Source: Cytauxzoon felis
Taxonomy: Eukaryota > Apicomplexa > Aconoidasida > Piroplasmida > Theileriidae
Direction: 5' to 3'
NCBI GenBank assembly: GCA_020283715.1
Contig: JAIQCW010000242.1
Location: forward strand, 1 to 49,176
Length of the DNA stretch: 49,176 bases
The notes under the pieces were generated by a model, which made no database searches, was not told the DNA's origin, and worked only from the letters and a program-made list of their open reading frames with translations. This document shows, one piece after another, positions 22,615 through 33,787 of the stretch. Numbering within the stretch: the stretch's first letter is position 1; the number at the start of each line of letters is the position of its first letter. The position numbers were made by a program, and so were the translations under genes.

Positions 22615-23763
22615 ATGGCGCGCGAGGGTATGAAAAATCTATATACCCGCATAAATGACGATGTAGACGACGTTAATTCATCTAAATCTGATCATAATTC
22701 GATCATTAATGAAGAATTGAATGGTAATAATGACAGAAATTGTCATGGTTCTAAGGATTTTATCGATAATAATAATGTGGCACTTGGTAACTACTCTAGA
22801 CGAACATCTTCAAATGACTTGAAGAAACTATTAGATACTATATATGAGATTATAAATGAGTTATATGATGAAGAAATTATACCATCATTACATGAGATAC
22901 GTCGTAAATTACAATGTAATAATGGTTTGATGATAAATGGTGAAAATTTATTAAAAATATGTATTGAAGATGTAGATTGTAGATTTGATGTTAAAAGATT
23001 AAACAATGATAAAACAGATATTCATAAGGATTGGATTATAAATATTTATGGGAAATGTATTGAGATTGATAAGAATGAGATAATAGATTTATCATTTATA
23101 AAATTATTATTTCAATATATAATTTATATATCAACATATAAATATTATAAATGTAATAATAAAATATATTTTAGTGGACGTTATTTATATGCGAAATATT
23201 TAAAATATAATGGACCCCATGAATTTAAAAATTTATCTATTGGGTTTATTATAAAAATTATACAAAAATCTATAGATTTAGGTATATTAGTATATAATGA
23301 TAATAATCTTATACCTATTGTATTTTCATATACAATTGCTTATAGATTTCTAAATAATTATACATCATGTTATAATTGTCAATTAGTACGTGATAATATA
23401 TTAAAATTAATATTCATTTATAAATCAATATCATTATGTACATTACCAATATTATATAAACAACATTATAATATAGAACTTAATTATAATCAATTTGGAT
23501 ATACAAAATTAATTGAATTTATTAAATTAGAACTTAATAAATGTAAACTAGTACTAATTGATCATCATAATTATCATGTACGTCTATTAGAAGATGAAGA
23601 TGGTGATGAAGATAGTACAGAATGTGATGATGGATCATTAGAAGTATATAATATAAAAACTACAAATTCTGATGATGAAATCATTGAATCAATAATAAAA
23701 ATATCAAATATAGAAAATACAACAATATTATATCCATTTAAAATAACACGTATAAAATATTAA
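22615..23763 (+). CDS. LOTUS/OST-HTH domain protein
   Basis: Single exon, 382 codons from the ATG at 22615, chosen over an upstream in-frame ATG at 22576 because AAAATGGCG is the better context and the extra residues are unremarkable. A first winged-helix-like segment is at about residues 60-130 (LKKLLDTIYEIINELYDEEI ... LLKIC). A clearer LOTUS/OST-HTH domain is near the C-terminus (about 260-335): NILKLIFIYKSISLCTLPIL, then FGYTKLIEFIKLEL and VLIDHHNYHVRLL. LOTUS domains bind RNA (often G-rich) or RNA helicases; in apicomplexans several such proteins are of unknown role. The tail is acidic. Codon use is extremely AT-rich (TTA, ATA, AAT) compared with neighbours. Confidence 0.7.
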   Translation: MAREGMKNLYTRINDDVDDVNSSKSDHNSIINEELNGNNDRNCHGSKDFIDNNNVALGNYSRRTSSNDLKKLLDTIYEIINELYDEEIIPSLHEIRRKLQCNNGLMINGENLLKICIEDVDCRFDVKRLNNDKTDIHKDWIINIYGKCIEIDKNEIIDLSFIKLLFQYIIYISTYKYYKCNNKIYFSGRYLYAKYLKYNGPHEFKNLSIGFIIKIIQKSIDLGILVYNDNNLIPIVFSYTIAYRFLNNYTSCYNCQLVRDNILKLIFIYKSISLCTLPILYKQHYNIELNYNQFGYTKLIEFIKLELNKCKLVLIDHHNYHVRLLEDEDGDEDSTECDDGSLEVYNIKTTNSDDEIIESIIKISNIENTTILYPFKITRIKY

Positions 23764-23780
23764 TTTTATTTAATAATATT

Positions 23781-26045
23781 TCATGATATAATACCATCCG
23801 TTATAGTCGAACAATAACATGGACCATTTAATGTCATAAATTTAGAATCCTAATAACATTAATAAATAAATAACAATCAACATACCCTATAGTAACCAAT
23901 TCTATCTATACATTTAAAATCCTATAAATAATATATATAATAACAGAAACCATTAAATAACAAATATAGTGAAGATTAGGTCTAATCCACCTCTCCATTC
24001 CAACTGAGGTTACAACCTTCCCTTCCACTCGCCGTGGAGGCCTCTTCTATTTACTTCCCCTTCCAGCTCCCATAGATCGCTTCCAGGTCCCACCTGAGGT
24101 CCAGTACTATTCCTCATTCCATTACTACCTACACCTTCGCCACGATCTCTGGGAGTGGCTCTACTCTTTAGAGATAGGTAATTAGAAGAGCTGACGGCAG
24201 GATGAAGTGAGTTGGATTGGACGTCGAGTGGTGGTAACCTCAGGCGGAGTGGGGTTATTATGGGGTTAATTATTATTATAGTGTTTTTTATCCCCAGATG
24301 CCCTACTTGCCACATAATACTAAATTTACTTCAACTGTGCCACGATCTCTGGGAGTGGCTCTACTCTTTAGAGATAGGTAATTAGAAGAAGCCACCACGG
24401 CGAGTGGGAAGACAAGGTTGTAAAATCAGGTACAACGATATGAATATGAGTGTTTGATACTAACCTTTTGAACGAGTGTGAATGTTTCTTTACCTTTTTT
24501 TGAGGATAGTACATCATCTGGTTCACCATTGTATCCATCCCAATGTACTTTATCACCAGGATTTGATTGATCGGGTGGTACAAGTAATTCAACTTTTGTA
24601 TGGTCATTATTTGAAACACATAATACCATACCATTAGATTCTTCACCTCTTAATATTTTTTTACTTAAATTGGCCAATACACAGACCTTTTTATTCAAAA
24701 TTTCCTCAGGACCTAGAAATTCTACAAGACCAGAGCATATATTCCTAATCTCAGTACCGATATCTATCCTCAAACAATATAATCTATAGAAATCATATCA
24801 ATACAATATATAAACTCACTTATCAGCATCAGGATGCTTTCTTATCGATATAACCAACCCAATTACAACCTATAATTATCATATATAGAACGAAAAAGCA
24901 TGAAATGAGCTGTTGTATAATCCACCTGAGGTCCAATCCAACTCTCTTCCCACTCGGCGTGGAGCCTCTTCCAATTACATCCCCGTAAACGGTAAAGCCA
25001 CTCCCGGAGATCGTGGCGAAGATGAAGGTAGTAAGGATTGGACCTCAACTGGGGACCTCAATTTGGACCTGTAAGCGATCTACGGGAGCTGGAAGGGGAA
25101 GTAAATAGAGAAGGCGCCACGCCTAGTGGGAAGACCTCAGGTGGAACGAAATTTGTAATATTTATGGATTATTAACATACATTCAGCCTCGTAACATCAT
25201 CGTATGGTCTGACTTCGACGTTCTCCTTCTTTTCTTTCTTGGGTTTCTTTTCCTTTTCGACTGTAAATGTGTTATAAAATGGTGATCAAAACTTCAATAC
25301 CTTTGGGCTTTGCTTGAACCAATGGTTTATCCTATGGATGTTATAATTTTTATACGGATCTAACACACCTCTACAACAGTTAATACTTTATAACCCTCAA
25401 GAGAGTTTACGATTCCAGGCAAGTGTTGAATATGATCATACCACCTAACGAGATTAACGAACTCGGCCAGATCTTTCAATTTAGATGAAGACTAAGAGTT
25501 ATAATGGATGAAAGTATACAGTCTTACCATCCATTGATATAGCGATACAAACATGACCAAATCCGCAAGAGTAATTGATGGTCCCACGAAGAATGTCTCA
25601 TTGAGCAAATGATCATTCAACATCTGGAAAATAAGTTATATGGAATCATAATAAAGTCAACTTTACCTTCAATACATCAACTTCTGAGATACTATAGTCG
25701 TACTTTGACGCCAAATTAACAAATGAATCCATAGACCCCTTCAAAACATCATTTGATGGAACAAGTAATGATCCAGATTGATTACACCTCAGAATATACT
25801 CGAGAATCACAGGAAACTGTTTATAAGGAGCTGAGCCATCGTCTAATTTGAACGAGAGATCCTAAAGATTAGATGAAGATAAGGATTCCATTAGAATTCA
25901 AAGCAATAAAGAGAGAAATAAAGTTTAAACAAACCGTATGATTAGATGTAAGAGTTAATTTGACATTATTATTGCCAGTATAACCCAAAACAAGCCTTGA
26001 AATATCAGTCTTAGGGCTATTCGTACATATGATCAATTCCGGCAT
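23781..26045 (-). CDS. tRip-like tRNA-binding protein: GST-like N-terminus, EMAPII C-terminus
   Basis: Ten minus-strand exons: 25935-26045, 25667-25861, 25528-25623, 25369-25491, 25301-25331, 25181-25260, 24820-24869, 24465-24783, 23886-23921, 23781-23849; 369 aa, all phases consistent. Residues 1-175 are GST-like (FFVGPSITLADLVMFVSLYQW), followed by a Lys-rich linker (KEKKPKKEKKE) and an EMAPII/tRNA-binding OB domain (VGLVISIRKHPDAD, IRNICSGLVEFLGPEEILNK, KVCVLANL). The domain's ending (MTLNGPCYC) is recovered only across intron 23922-24464. The order matches Plasmodium tRip, which binds tRNA and assembles aminoacyl-tRNA synthetases; an AIMP1/Arc1 relative is the alternative name. Two introns (24870-25180, 23922-24464) are expanded by the dispersed repeat; the others are 36-73 nt. 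Confidence 0.85.
23985..24425 (+). repeat. Dispersed module repeats in tRip-gene intron 9
   Basis: Two clusters, 23985-24250 and 24335-24425, each with the SSNYLSL..DRG module (palindrome CTCTTTAGAG twice), the [13 protein letters not shown] variant and CCACTCGCCGTGG. Read on the minus strand most of this is open (24010-24315) although it is intronic. Confidence 0.85.
24920..25147 (+). repeat. Dispersed module repeat in tRip-gene intron 7
   Basis: Opens with CCACCTGAGGTCCA, then the YIPVNG form with palindrome CCGTAAACGG, the [12 protein letters not shown] variant and CCACGCCTAGTGG, closing ACCTCAGGTGG. Confidence 0.85.
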
Positions 26046-26227
26046 TTCAAGCGATAAAATTACAACAGATTAATTATATAAATAATATTTTAATTATTTT
26101 ACAATAAATTTATTTTTAACTATTTTAAAAGGGTATTATCCTCATCATCGATATGATGCCAACATAGACAATGTAGTCTTCAACATGAAGATAGAACCTT
26201 ATCTTCCAAAGGCATGAAGCTTATACA

Positions 26228-26480
26228 CCTGAGGTCCAATACACCCCTCCTTCCACTAGGCGTACCACCTGAGGTCCTGCCGTCAGCTCTTCTTATTATC
26301 TATCTCTAAAGAGTATAGCCACTCCCGGAGATCGTGACTGAAGTTAATTATTGGACCTCAGGTGGAGACTTCGAGTGGAACCCGTAGCTGATCTCAGGGA
26401 AGCGAAGGGGGAAGTAAATAGAAGAGCCTCCACAGCTAGTGGTAGAAGAGGTAGCTGTACCTCAAATGGAGCGCCTAGTT
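26228..26480 (+). repeat. Dispersed module repeat, intergenic
   Basis: Contains ACCTGAGGT palindromes, CTGCCGTCAG, an SSNYLSL..DRG-type module with CTCTAAAGAG, ADLREAKGEVNRR coding module and a diverged CCACAGCTAGTGG. Confidence 0.85.
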
Positions 26481-26615
26481 TGTAATATTCAATGAAGATC
26501 GATTGACGGTGGGACTGTCGTTCGGAGGAAGGTAAGTTAACAAATGGATCCAATACTGAGTATATAGGGATATTTTTACTGAGAGATTACAAAGTTCTAA
26601 GATGTATGATCATCA

Positions 26616-26641
26616 AGCGCCACCGTTAGACGGTGAGCGCT
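26616..26641 (+). repeat. Compact inverted repeat
   Basis: AGCGC-CACCGT, loop TAG, ACGGTG-AGCGCT: eleven pairs with a single bulged T, in otherwise AT-rich DNA. It could be part of a structured transcript or a binding site. Confidence 0.6.
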
Positions 26642-27391
26642 AGATATACTGAAAATAGCAAGCGTTATAACGGGTTACGGGTCAAAGATGGAAACAAGCG
26701 ATTCGTAGACGAAAATTGATAAAATTAGGATAAAATGAATGAATATAGAATATGGATTGTATTTTTGTGGTTTTATCCATGTAGCTGTAGGTATTCTTGA
26801 CTTCAGCTAACTGCGTCGCGTATGTAACAACGATAGGGATAAAATATTTTTCCATTATGGCTATATATGGGTATAAAGAGGTAAATAAATATGGAAAATA
26901 GAGTGACATACTTTAATAATGATATATTATGGTTGAGAATATTCAAGACATCTGAATATGAATAGAGTAGATGTGTATGGCTAAGTTGAGGTATGTGTGA
27001 CATGAGATTATAATAATAAAATAATGGATATAAGAGGGTATAATACATAATAGATAGAAATTGTATAATAAATTAAAGACAGATGACAATGATACAGTAG
27101 AATGGTTATATGAAGATACAATGCATGTTCGTGGGGATGAGATACATAAATTTGGAGATCATTAATTAGATTGAGAAAAAGGTAGCGTGATAATAATAAT
27201 AATTTTTTATTAATAATAGGATCATATTGAAAATAGAAAAATTCATCATTTGTGATGTACTAGAATTTTATATTTTATATGTATAAAGTTTAATAATCCA
27301 TTTACTATTAAATGTGAGGATTCTTTTAACTAGCTGAATCTTTTTATTATAAAATTTATTTTTCTATAATTTTAATACGGAAATATCTAAT

Positions 27392-29782
27392 ATGTCTGAC
27401 TCTGACTCTGGTAATAATCAAAATACCTATGCTAATGGTAATGATGCTATGGAATCTAATTATGATGAAGTTGTTGACTCATTTGATGCATTAAAGCTTA
27501 ATGAAGATTTACTTAGAGGTATCTATTCTTATGGTTTCGAACGGCCCTCTGCTATTCAGCAACGAGGCATCAAACCCATTATTGAAAATTACGATACCAT
27601 CGGACAAGCACAATCTGGTACTGGAAAAACCGCTACCTTTAGTATCGCCGCACTACAAATCATCAATTATGATCTCATGTCATGCCAAATACTCATACTC
27701 GCACCAACCCGTGAGCTTGCGCAACAAATACAAAAGGTATGTTGAAGCCACAAGTTTGATGGAAGAAAGTGATTAAATGGAGGATGACATATGAATTCTT
27801 TGTTGTATATGTTGAGGTTTACTGAAGTTTGATGAGGTTTGATATTTTATTGACCTAGTGAACCTTATACATCACCTCCTCATAATTATAATACTTCACA
27901 TAATATCTCATCATTCAGGTTGTATTGGCCCTGGGTGATTATTTAAAGGTGCAATGTCATGCATGTGTTGGTGGAACTGTGGTAAGAGATGATGTACATA
28001 AATTAAAGGCAGGTGTACACATGGTCGTAGGTACACCTGGACGCGTATATGATATGATTGATAAAAAGGCACTTTTAACAGATAAAATGAAATTATTCAT
28101 ACTAGATGAAGCCGATGAAATGCTCTCTAGAGGATTCAAAGGACAAATCCATGAAGGTTTGTTTACATGCACTAAGGAATATAGTAACTCCACACGAAGT
28201 ACAATCCTTATCTTCCACTCGGTGTGGAGCCTCTTCTCCGCCCGAGGTTGTCTTGCAGACAGCTCTTCTATTTAGTTCCCCTTTCAGCTCCCATAGATCG
28301 CTTCCAGGTATTTCACCTCCACTTGAGGTCCAATCAATACCATCTGACTGCCACGATCTCCGGGAGTGGCTCTACTCTTTAGAGATAGGTAATTAGAAGA
28401 GCTTACGGCAGGACTGACCTCATATTGAAATGTATATATTTTAATTATTCAATTATTATATTAATATATATAGTATTCAAGAGATTGCCTCCTGATATTC
28501 AGGTAGCGTTGTTTAGTGCTACGATGCCTAATGAGATATTGGAGTTGACTACAAAGTTTATGAGATCTCCAAAGCGTATATTGGTGAAGAAGGATGAGTT
28601 GACATTGGAGGGTATAAAGCAATTTTATGTATTGATTGATAAGGAGTTTAAGTTTGATACATTATGTGATTTATATGAATCAGTAACGATAACGCAGGCG
28701 ATAATATATTGTAATACTAGAAGGAAGGTGGATACTCTTACAACAAAGATGCAGGAGAAAGATTTTACTGTATCAAGTATGCATGGTGATATGGGACAGA
28801 AAGAACGTGATTTAATTATGAGAGAATTTAGATCTGGTTCTACACGTGTACTTATTACTACAGATTTATTAGCACGTGGTATTGATGTACAACAAGTTTC
28901 ATTAGTTATTAATTATGATTTACCTATGTCACCTGATAATTATATTCATCGTATCGGACGATCCGGAAGATTTGGACGCAAAGGCGTTGCTATCAATTTC
29001 GTCACACCACTCGATATGGACACCATGAAAAATATCGAAAATTACTACAATACACAAATCGAAGAAATGCCCGCCGATGTAAGTTTTCAAAATTTAACCC
29101 AAATCCACTCGAGGTCCAATCGCTACCTTCACCTCTTCCACTCGCCGTTCCACCTGAGGTCCAATCACTATCTTCATCATCTCTTTCCCACTCGCCGTTG
29201 TGGCCTCTTCTATTAACTTCCCCTTCCAGCTCCCGTAGATCGCTTCCAGGTTCCATTTGAGGTTTCCACTTGAGGTCCAATCACTGTTTTCCACTACTTC
29301 ATTTTACCACCAAAATTTGAAGAAAATCCTGAATATCTGGGGAAACTACTGAAGATTACTCAATGACTACTCGATGGAATTTTAATCTCAATACTTCATT
29401 CAAAAGGAATTTGATGATTGTATTTAATTTCCTGAAATCCATTAGATTCTCAGTTATATTCATTGAGATATCCTCACAAACATGAATTTCGTCACTTTAT
29501 CCTTATCTCCTCGAGATTAGTTTTATAACCTCAAGTGGATTACCCGAGAACGATCTACGGGAGTTTGAGGGGGAAGTAAATAGAGAAGCTGTCTGCAAGA
29601 CGACCTCAAGTGGAGAGGCTCCATGCAATGGGAAAGAGATGCTGAAGAATAGGATTGACCTAATTTACAATGTTTGTATAAACTTCTGTGGATGATACTT
29701 GTTAATTAGATTTTTTTTATGTTTATTATTGTGATTTATATATTTACTCATGATATAATTATAGATTGCGGAGTACATGTAG
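27392..29782 (+). CDS. EIF4A: Translation initiation factor eIF4A (DEAD-box RNA helicase)
   Basis: Four exons: 27392-27736, 27919-28156, 28474-29078, 29765-29782; 401 aa, the usual eIF4A length. It unwinds mRNA 5' leaders as part of eIF4F in the cytosol. Helicase motifs in order: Q motif ([12 protein letters not shown]), [44 protein letters not shown] and [13 protein letters not shown]. The last exon is only six codons including the stop (IAEYM), restoring the family ending EMPADIAEYM after intron 29079-29764. Introns 2 (28157-28473) and 3 (686 nt) are filled by the dispersed repeat; intron 1 (182 nt) is not. Without the last splice the protein would run into repeat sequence. Confidence 0.95.
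28188..28420 (+). repeat. Dispersed module repeat in eIF4A intron 2
   Basis: Antisense modules in order: [35 protein letters not shown] variant, ACTTGAGGTCCA, and the DRG module with palindrome CTCTTTAGAG near 28375-28384. Confidence 0.85.
29100..29648 (-). repeat. Dispersed module repeat flanking an inverted 245-nt core, eIF4A intron 3
   Basis: Antisense modules 29100-29286, inverted core about 29287-29528, modules to 29648. Includes the variant CCATGCAATGG at 29631-29641, where both arms have changed relative to CCAC...GTGG. Confidence 0.85.
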
Positions 29783-29996
29783 ATGAAGGTTGTATGATTT
29801 AAAGTATTTTTTTATGGACGTGAATGATTATAGTATACACATATATAATTAAAGTTGTTGATGCCTTAATTTATCATTAAAAATAAAAATAAAGTTTTCT
29901 GTCTAGCGCTTAATTTTATTTTTTGAAGCTCGTATAATAAAAAAAATCATGCATTGATCATTTATAGCATATCATTAATTTGCAATTATTTGAAAA

Positions 29997-31588
29997 TTAA
30001 TCTTCTATTGATTGTTTATTACATGTTCGATATTTGAATTTTATAATATTATTTGATTCTATTACTTTTATAATTTCAATTATTTGTAAACTATTTGGTA
30101 TTATACATGAAATTATTTTATCTTTGGTATCATTTATTAATGGATTCCTTTTGTTAATGGATGACTTTAATAAGTTATAAGATTGTTTCAATGTATTATG
30201 AGGCTTTGTTATATTTAATGGCCTATTTATATCGTTTAATATATTTATTATATGATCATCTTTTATTTCATCATCTGTTTGTGTTGATGCTTCACTATAT
30301 AGTGGCCTATTTATCATTATATCATTTGCAATTTTTATTTCATTGACTTCTTCTTCCTCTCTTTTGCTCCCTTCAGCCTCCCTGAGATCGGCTTCAGATT
30401 TCTGTTCATCCTCTTCTTGTACTACTTCTTCTTCTACCTCATCAGTATCATCATCTTCATCCTTCTTCTCTTCCTCGTCATCTTTAACTTCATTATTGCC
30501 ATCTCCATTTCCTTCATCTTTAACTTCACCATGTTCGATTTTAATGTTGCGTATTATAATATTACCGCCTTTATTCACATCATCATCATTTCCATCATCG
30601 CGTCCTAGATAACCTAGTGGATTCGGTATACCACTTCCCCAACCTTGCCATGGTGGTCTATCAATCTGTCTAGGTATTACTTCCCTCTTTATACATTTAC
30701 CATCATCTTCAACAAAACCATCATTACATAAACATGGTGGTGGTAATAAACCCGTATAACGACATGTTGAATTTTCTGGACATATAAAACCCCTGCATGC
30801 ATATTGATCTATAATTATAAAATAATTAATCTATAATAGACATACTTAAACAACAATTAAAGTAAACATCCATAAATGAATCCGTTGATTCAATTTTAAT
30901 GTCATCCAATAGTTTTGGAATAAATTTACAAGCTTGACTAAAGTCACATTCTTTTTTGACAATTTCTGTCACATTAAGCTGCTTAATTACATGATTTTCA
31001 TGTATACCACCGCCATATTGGGCTATTTTAATATTTACAAACCTATTTAGACCACATCTTAAAACTATTAGACCATTATCTCGTGCATAAGTAAAGTGGG
31101 CTTAATGTAATATTATATAGACAATTTACACTTACTTTCATTTGTTGTAATATCTAATGGATGACTGTCTATATAAAATAAAACTAAATTAATTCAATCA
31201 AACATACATCTACATGTATATTTTACTGTAATGCTGTTATTTATATGTCTGCAATCTTTATAATTTACATCACATTGAGTTCTCTTATAACATCTACTAG
31301 CAACTTCATTAGTTAATGAAACCAATTCATTACCACAAGTACCATATACACTAATTATATTAACCTCCATATGACGACAATTTATAGTTGCATTACCTTT
31401 TGATTTTAATACTATATTATATAATATTATTATAACTAATATTTATACCTCTAGCATTAGTATCCTCATAGTATTGAATCTCATTCCTACTAACAAAACC
31501 TAATTAAATTATATAAATTAATATGTAAAATTAATTTTAAACCTGATTCTACCAGTAAATTGAAGAATATTAATGATATAATATACAT
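29997..31588 (-). CDS. Secreted surface protein with two SUEL-lectin-like domains and an EGF-like domain
   Basis: Six minus-strand exons: 31543-31588, 31449-31499, 31208-31411, 31136-31168, 30846-31100, 29997-30808; 466 aa, phases consistent. Exon 1 gives a signal peptide (MYIISLIFFNLLVES). Two Cys-patterned domains resemble the SUEL/rhamnose-binding lectin fold: INCRHMEVNIISVYGTCG ... YTC (exon 3) and VLRCGLNRFVNIKIAQYGGG ... FNCC (exon 5). An EGF-like module follows (CRGFICPENSTCRY ... PCLCNDGFVEDDGKC), then a long acidic low-complexity region (EEEKKDEDDDTDEVEEEVV) carrying a fragment of the dispersed repeat in frame (EADLREAEG), and a C-terminal polar domain without a membrane helix. Probably secreted or held on the parasite surface by partners. 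The lectin assignment rests on Cys spacing only. Confidence 0.7.
30355..30397 (-). repeat. Dispersed-repeat fragment inside a coding exon
   Basis: On the minus strand this reads SEADLREAEGSKREEEE, in the same frame as the ADLREAEGEVNR module elsewhere, embedded in the acidic region of the lectin/EGF protein. Confidence 0.65.
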
Positions 31589-31733
31589 TTTTATACTCTA
31601 AAATCATACATTAAGATTAGCTGAACATAGATTCACTGATGATAATCAACACATAATATTGACAAAATATTAAATTAATATACATTATAGGAAAAAATTT
31701 ACGATATATCCTTCACAATTGCGATTAAATTGA

Positions 31734-32087
31734 TCAAACATCTTCAGAAAACTTATCAAAATTCTTGTTCAATACATCAACAACCTCTTCCTCATCATTA
31801 TCTTCATGTCCATCGACTGAAGACTGATCTATTGATGTCGATTCTAGACCCAAAAATCTTCTTCTAGTAGTTTTCTGAATATATTTAAGATCTTTAAGGT
31901 ATTTACTGGTATCTAATTGTTCATTTTCATCCTTAACTAAATCATCACGTTGATTATGAACATCTAAGCCTTGAATATCTTCATCTTGATCATTTTCAAT
32001 TTGATTTATCGAATTTTTTATAGCTTCCTTATTAATCTTTCTATTCCTGAACATATCTCTCTCACCATTAAAAATTGTATGATACAA
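31734..32087 (-). CDS. Small acidic charged protein, possibly Tls1/C9orf78-like
   Basis: 117 codons; the second ATG (MFRNRKINKEAIKNS) is the more likely start because it begins with the FRxRK text typical of the Tls1/C9orf78 (Hep_59) family, a spliceosome-linked nuclear protein. A short basic segment (LKYIQKTTRRRFLGLES) follows a charged stretch, and the tail is acidic (HEDNDEEEVVD). No membrane segment or signal peptide. It is much shorter than typical family members, so the assignment is tentative and the frame could be an exon of something larger, although no further exon was seen. Confidence 0.5.
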   Translation of the reverse strand: MYHTIFNGERDMFRNRKINKEAIKNSINQIENDQDEDIQGLDVHNQRDDLVKDENEQLDTSKYLKDLKYIQKTTRRRFLGLESTSIDQSSVDGHEDNDEEEVVDVLNKNFDKFSEDV

Positions 32088-32203
32088 GACATGTACAGAT
32101 GTAGTGGATGAAAGATAAAAATATGTTTGAAATAATAAAATGTGTATAATGTATAGTATTTATGTAGTTTATTATAATAAAATGCGATTTATTTGTTTAT
32201 AAA

Positions 32204-32943
32204 ATGGATTCGATAATAGGACCAATCCCATTTATGACTCGGATATATCTATCGACATCGGTCTTTCTCATGACTTTGTGTTCTTTAGATATAATTAGTC
32301 CTTTGAATTTATATATGAGTTGGACATTGGTATTTCAGGGTGAAATATGGCGAGTCATTACATGTTTTGTTTATTTTGGTTCATTTGGTATGATATTTTT
32401 TTGGAATATCTATGTATTGTATGTTTTAATAACATTAAACCATCTTTATAAACTTAGGATCCATTATTGTAGTTCATTAGAAAGTGTAACTATGCATAAC
32501 AAACCAGCTGATTTTCTATGGATGTTGATATGTACAGGGGCACTACTGTTGGTATGTCAATTTTTATACTATAAGATTCATAATCATATTCAGTTCTTCT
32601 CACAAATTTTCGGGCATAGTATGTTCTATGGAGGTACTATGATTAATATTTTAACGTATATTTGGGGACGAAAAAATCCTTACAATCGTGTTGGTATCAT
32701 ATTTCTCTCTGTACCAGCTCCATATCTACCATGGTATGTTTATGAATATGGATGAATAGTAATCTAATATACTCTTCATTTCATAGGATCTTGGTGATAT
32801 TATCGTATTTGGCGGATTATTTATTAAAAGAAAACTTATTGGGGATATTTGTTGGTCATATATATTACTTCTTCACAGATGTATACCCAAATATGCCAAT
32901 CTCTGGTGGTAAACGTATATTTGCAACACCAGAATTTCTGTAA
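32204..32943 (+). CDS. Derlin (Der1-like rhomboid pseudoprotease)
   Basis: Two exons: 32204-32733 and 32787-32943, joined in phase; 228 aa, normal for the family. Derlins form the ER retrotranslocation path for misfolded proteins; piroplasms and Plasmodium also have an apicoplast-type Derlin. Family marks: [16 protein letters not shown] start, [38 protein letters not shown] and the closing [16 protein letters not shown]. About six membrane segments. No long bipartite leader precedes the ATG, which favours the ER form. The intron is 53 nt without repeat. Confidence 0.92.
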
Positions 32944-33187
32944 GTTAATAAATTATAAATGTACATGAAACTCTAGGAAATTATTATTAAATCAATATGC
33001 TTAAAACATGTGATTCAAGTGAATCTATTGCGATGGATTGATTAAATTATATTGCCCTTACATTCTATAACATTATTAAAATACACATCCAACATACGAT
33101 CCTATACGATAGAATTTATTATTATTCCACGATTGAAGATGAAAATATATTCATTTATCAAAGACTGTATATTTATAATTGTCCATA

Positions 33188-33787
33188 TCAATTAAAACAA
33201 TTTGCGGTTGTTGGTGTAGATTCTTGATTGATAATCTTATACTTACAAGATAGACTTCTATGATCTAGTAATAATGAATCTGCAGTATCATCACGTTTTT
33301 TATTGATCTTTGGTTGTGTAATTTTATCAACTACGGTAATATATTTATTTGGTGGTACGTACATATTATCTGTAAAAGGTAATTTATAATATGATATTGG
33401 TCTCCTTTCTGAATTATCATGAGCAAATGGACAAAAAATATCCTTACATGACCCTTTGATATAATTTTCACAAGTTATAGTCTTGTAAAATTGTGGATGA
33501 TATAATACTTCATCTAAACAATGCGAGTATATACATTTATTACCATGTGGGCAATCTAATTTGGCTGTTTTATAATTTTCACCAAATGTAACATGTGCAC
33601 AAAATATAGGCATATATCTTATAAATGATTTATTTGATAAATATAATGGACATCTTCTAGTACAAACTTTACTATGGCTGAATATACACCTCGACTCCTT
33701 AAACATACACTTGCCATTATTCAAATTATTACAAGCCTTCGTACGAAAACACAATAATTCTTCGTTACTTAATAATATTGATGACAT
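33188..33787 (-). CDS. CCCH zinc-finger protein
   Basis: Single exon, 199 codons. Three or four CCCH-type fingers: CNNLNNGKCMFKESRCIFSH (residues about 19-38), a diverged one containing FCAHVTFGE, LDCPHGNKCIYSHC, and CENYIKGSCKDIFCPFAH. The spacing text YHPQFYKT..C before the last finger is like the Unkempt/plant tandem CCCH group, which binds mRNA. The C-terminal quarter is basic and polar. Expected role is post-transcriptional control in cytosol or nucleus; target unknown. Confidence 0.85.
   Translation of the reverse strand: MSSILLSNEELLCFRTKACNNLNNGKCMFKESRCIFSHSKVCTRRCPLYLSNKSFIRYMPIFCAHVTFGENYKTAKLDCPHGNKCIYSHCLDEVLYHPQFYKTITCENYIKGSCKDIFCPFAHDNSERRPISYYKLPFTDNMYVPPNKYITVVDKITQPKINKKRDDTADSLLLDHRSLSCKYKIINQESTPTTANCFN

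Larger units (their letters stand above)
26046..27391. other. Intergenic region between divergent tRip and eIF4A genes
   Basis: 1.35 kb with the two starts facing outward, so both promoters lie here. It contains a dispersed-repeat cluster (26228-26480), a compact hairpin (26616-26641) and AT-rich sequence. Two overlapping minus frames at 26682-27048 (one starting MEKYFIPIVVTYATQLAEV) show no family resemblance and are left uncalled. Confidence 0.5.

Noticed and set aside
24010..24315. 101-codon minus-strand protein made of repeat modules
   Set aside because: It lies in the intron between the two last parts of the tRip EMAPII domain.
26682..27048. Two overlapping minus-strand frames in the tRip/eIF4A promoter region
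   Set aside because: Low-complexity Tyr/Ile/Phe-rich text typical of AT-rich noncoding DNA, with no splice chain or motif.
30343..30612. Serine-rich plus-strand frame
   Set aside because: It is the shadow of the acidic Glu/Asp-rich coding region on the minus strand.
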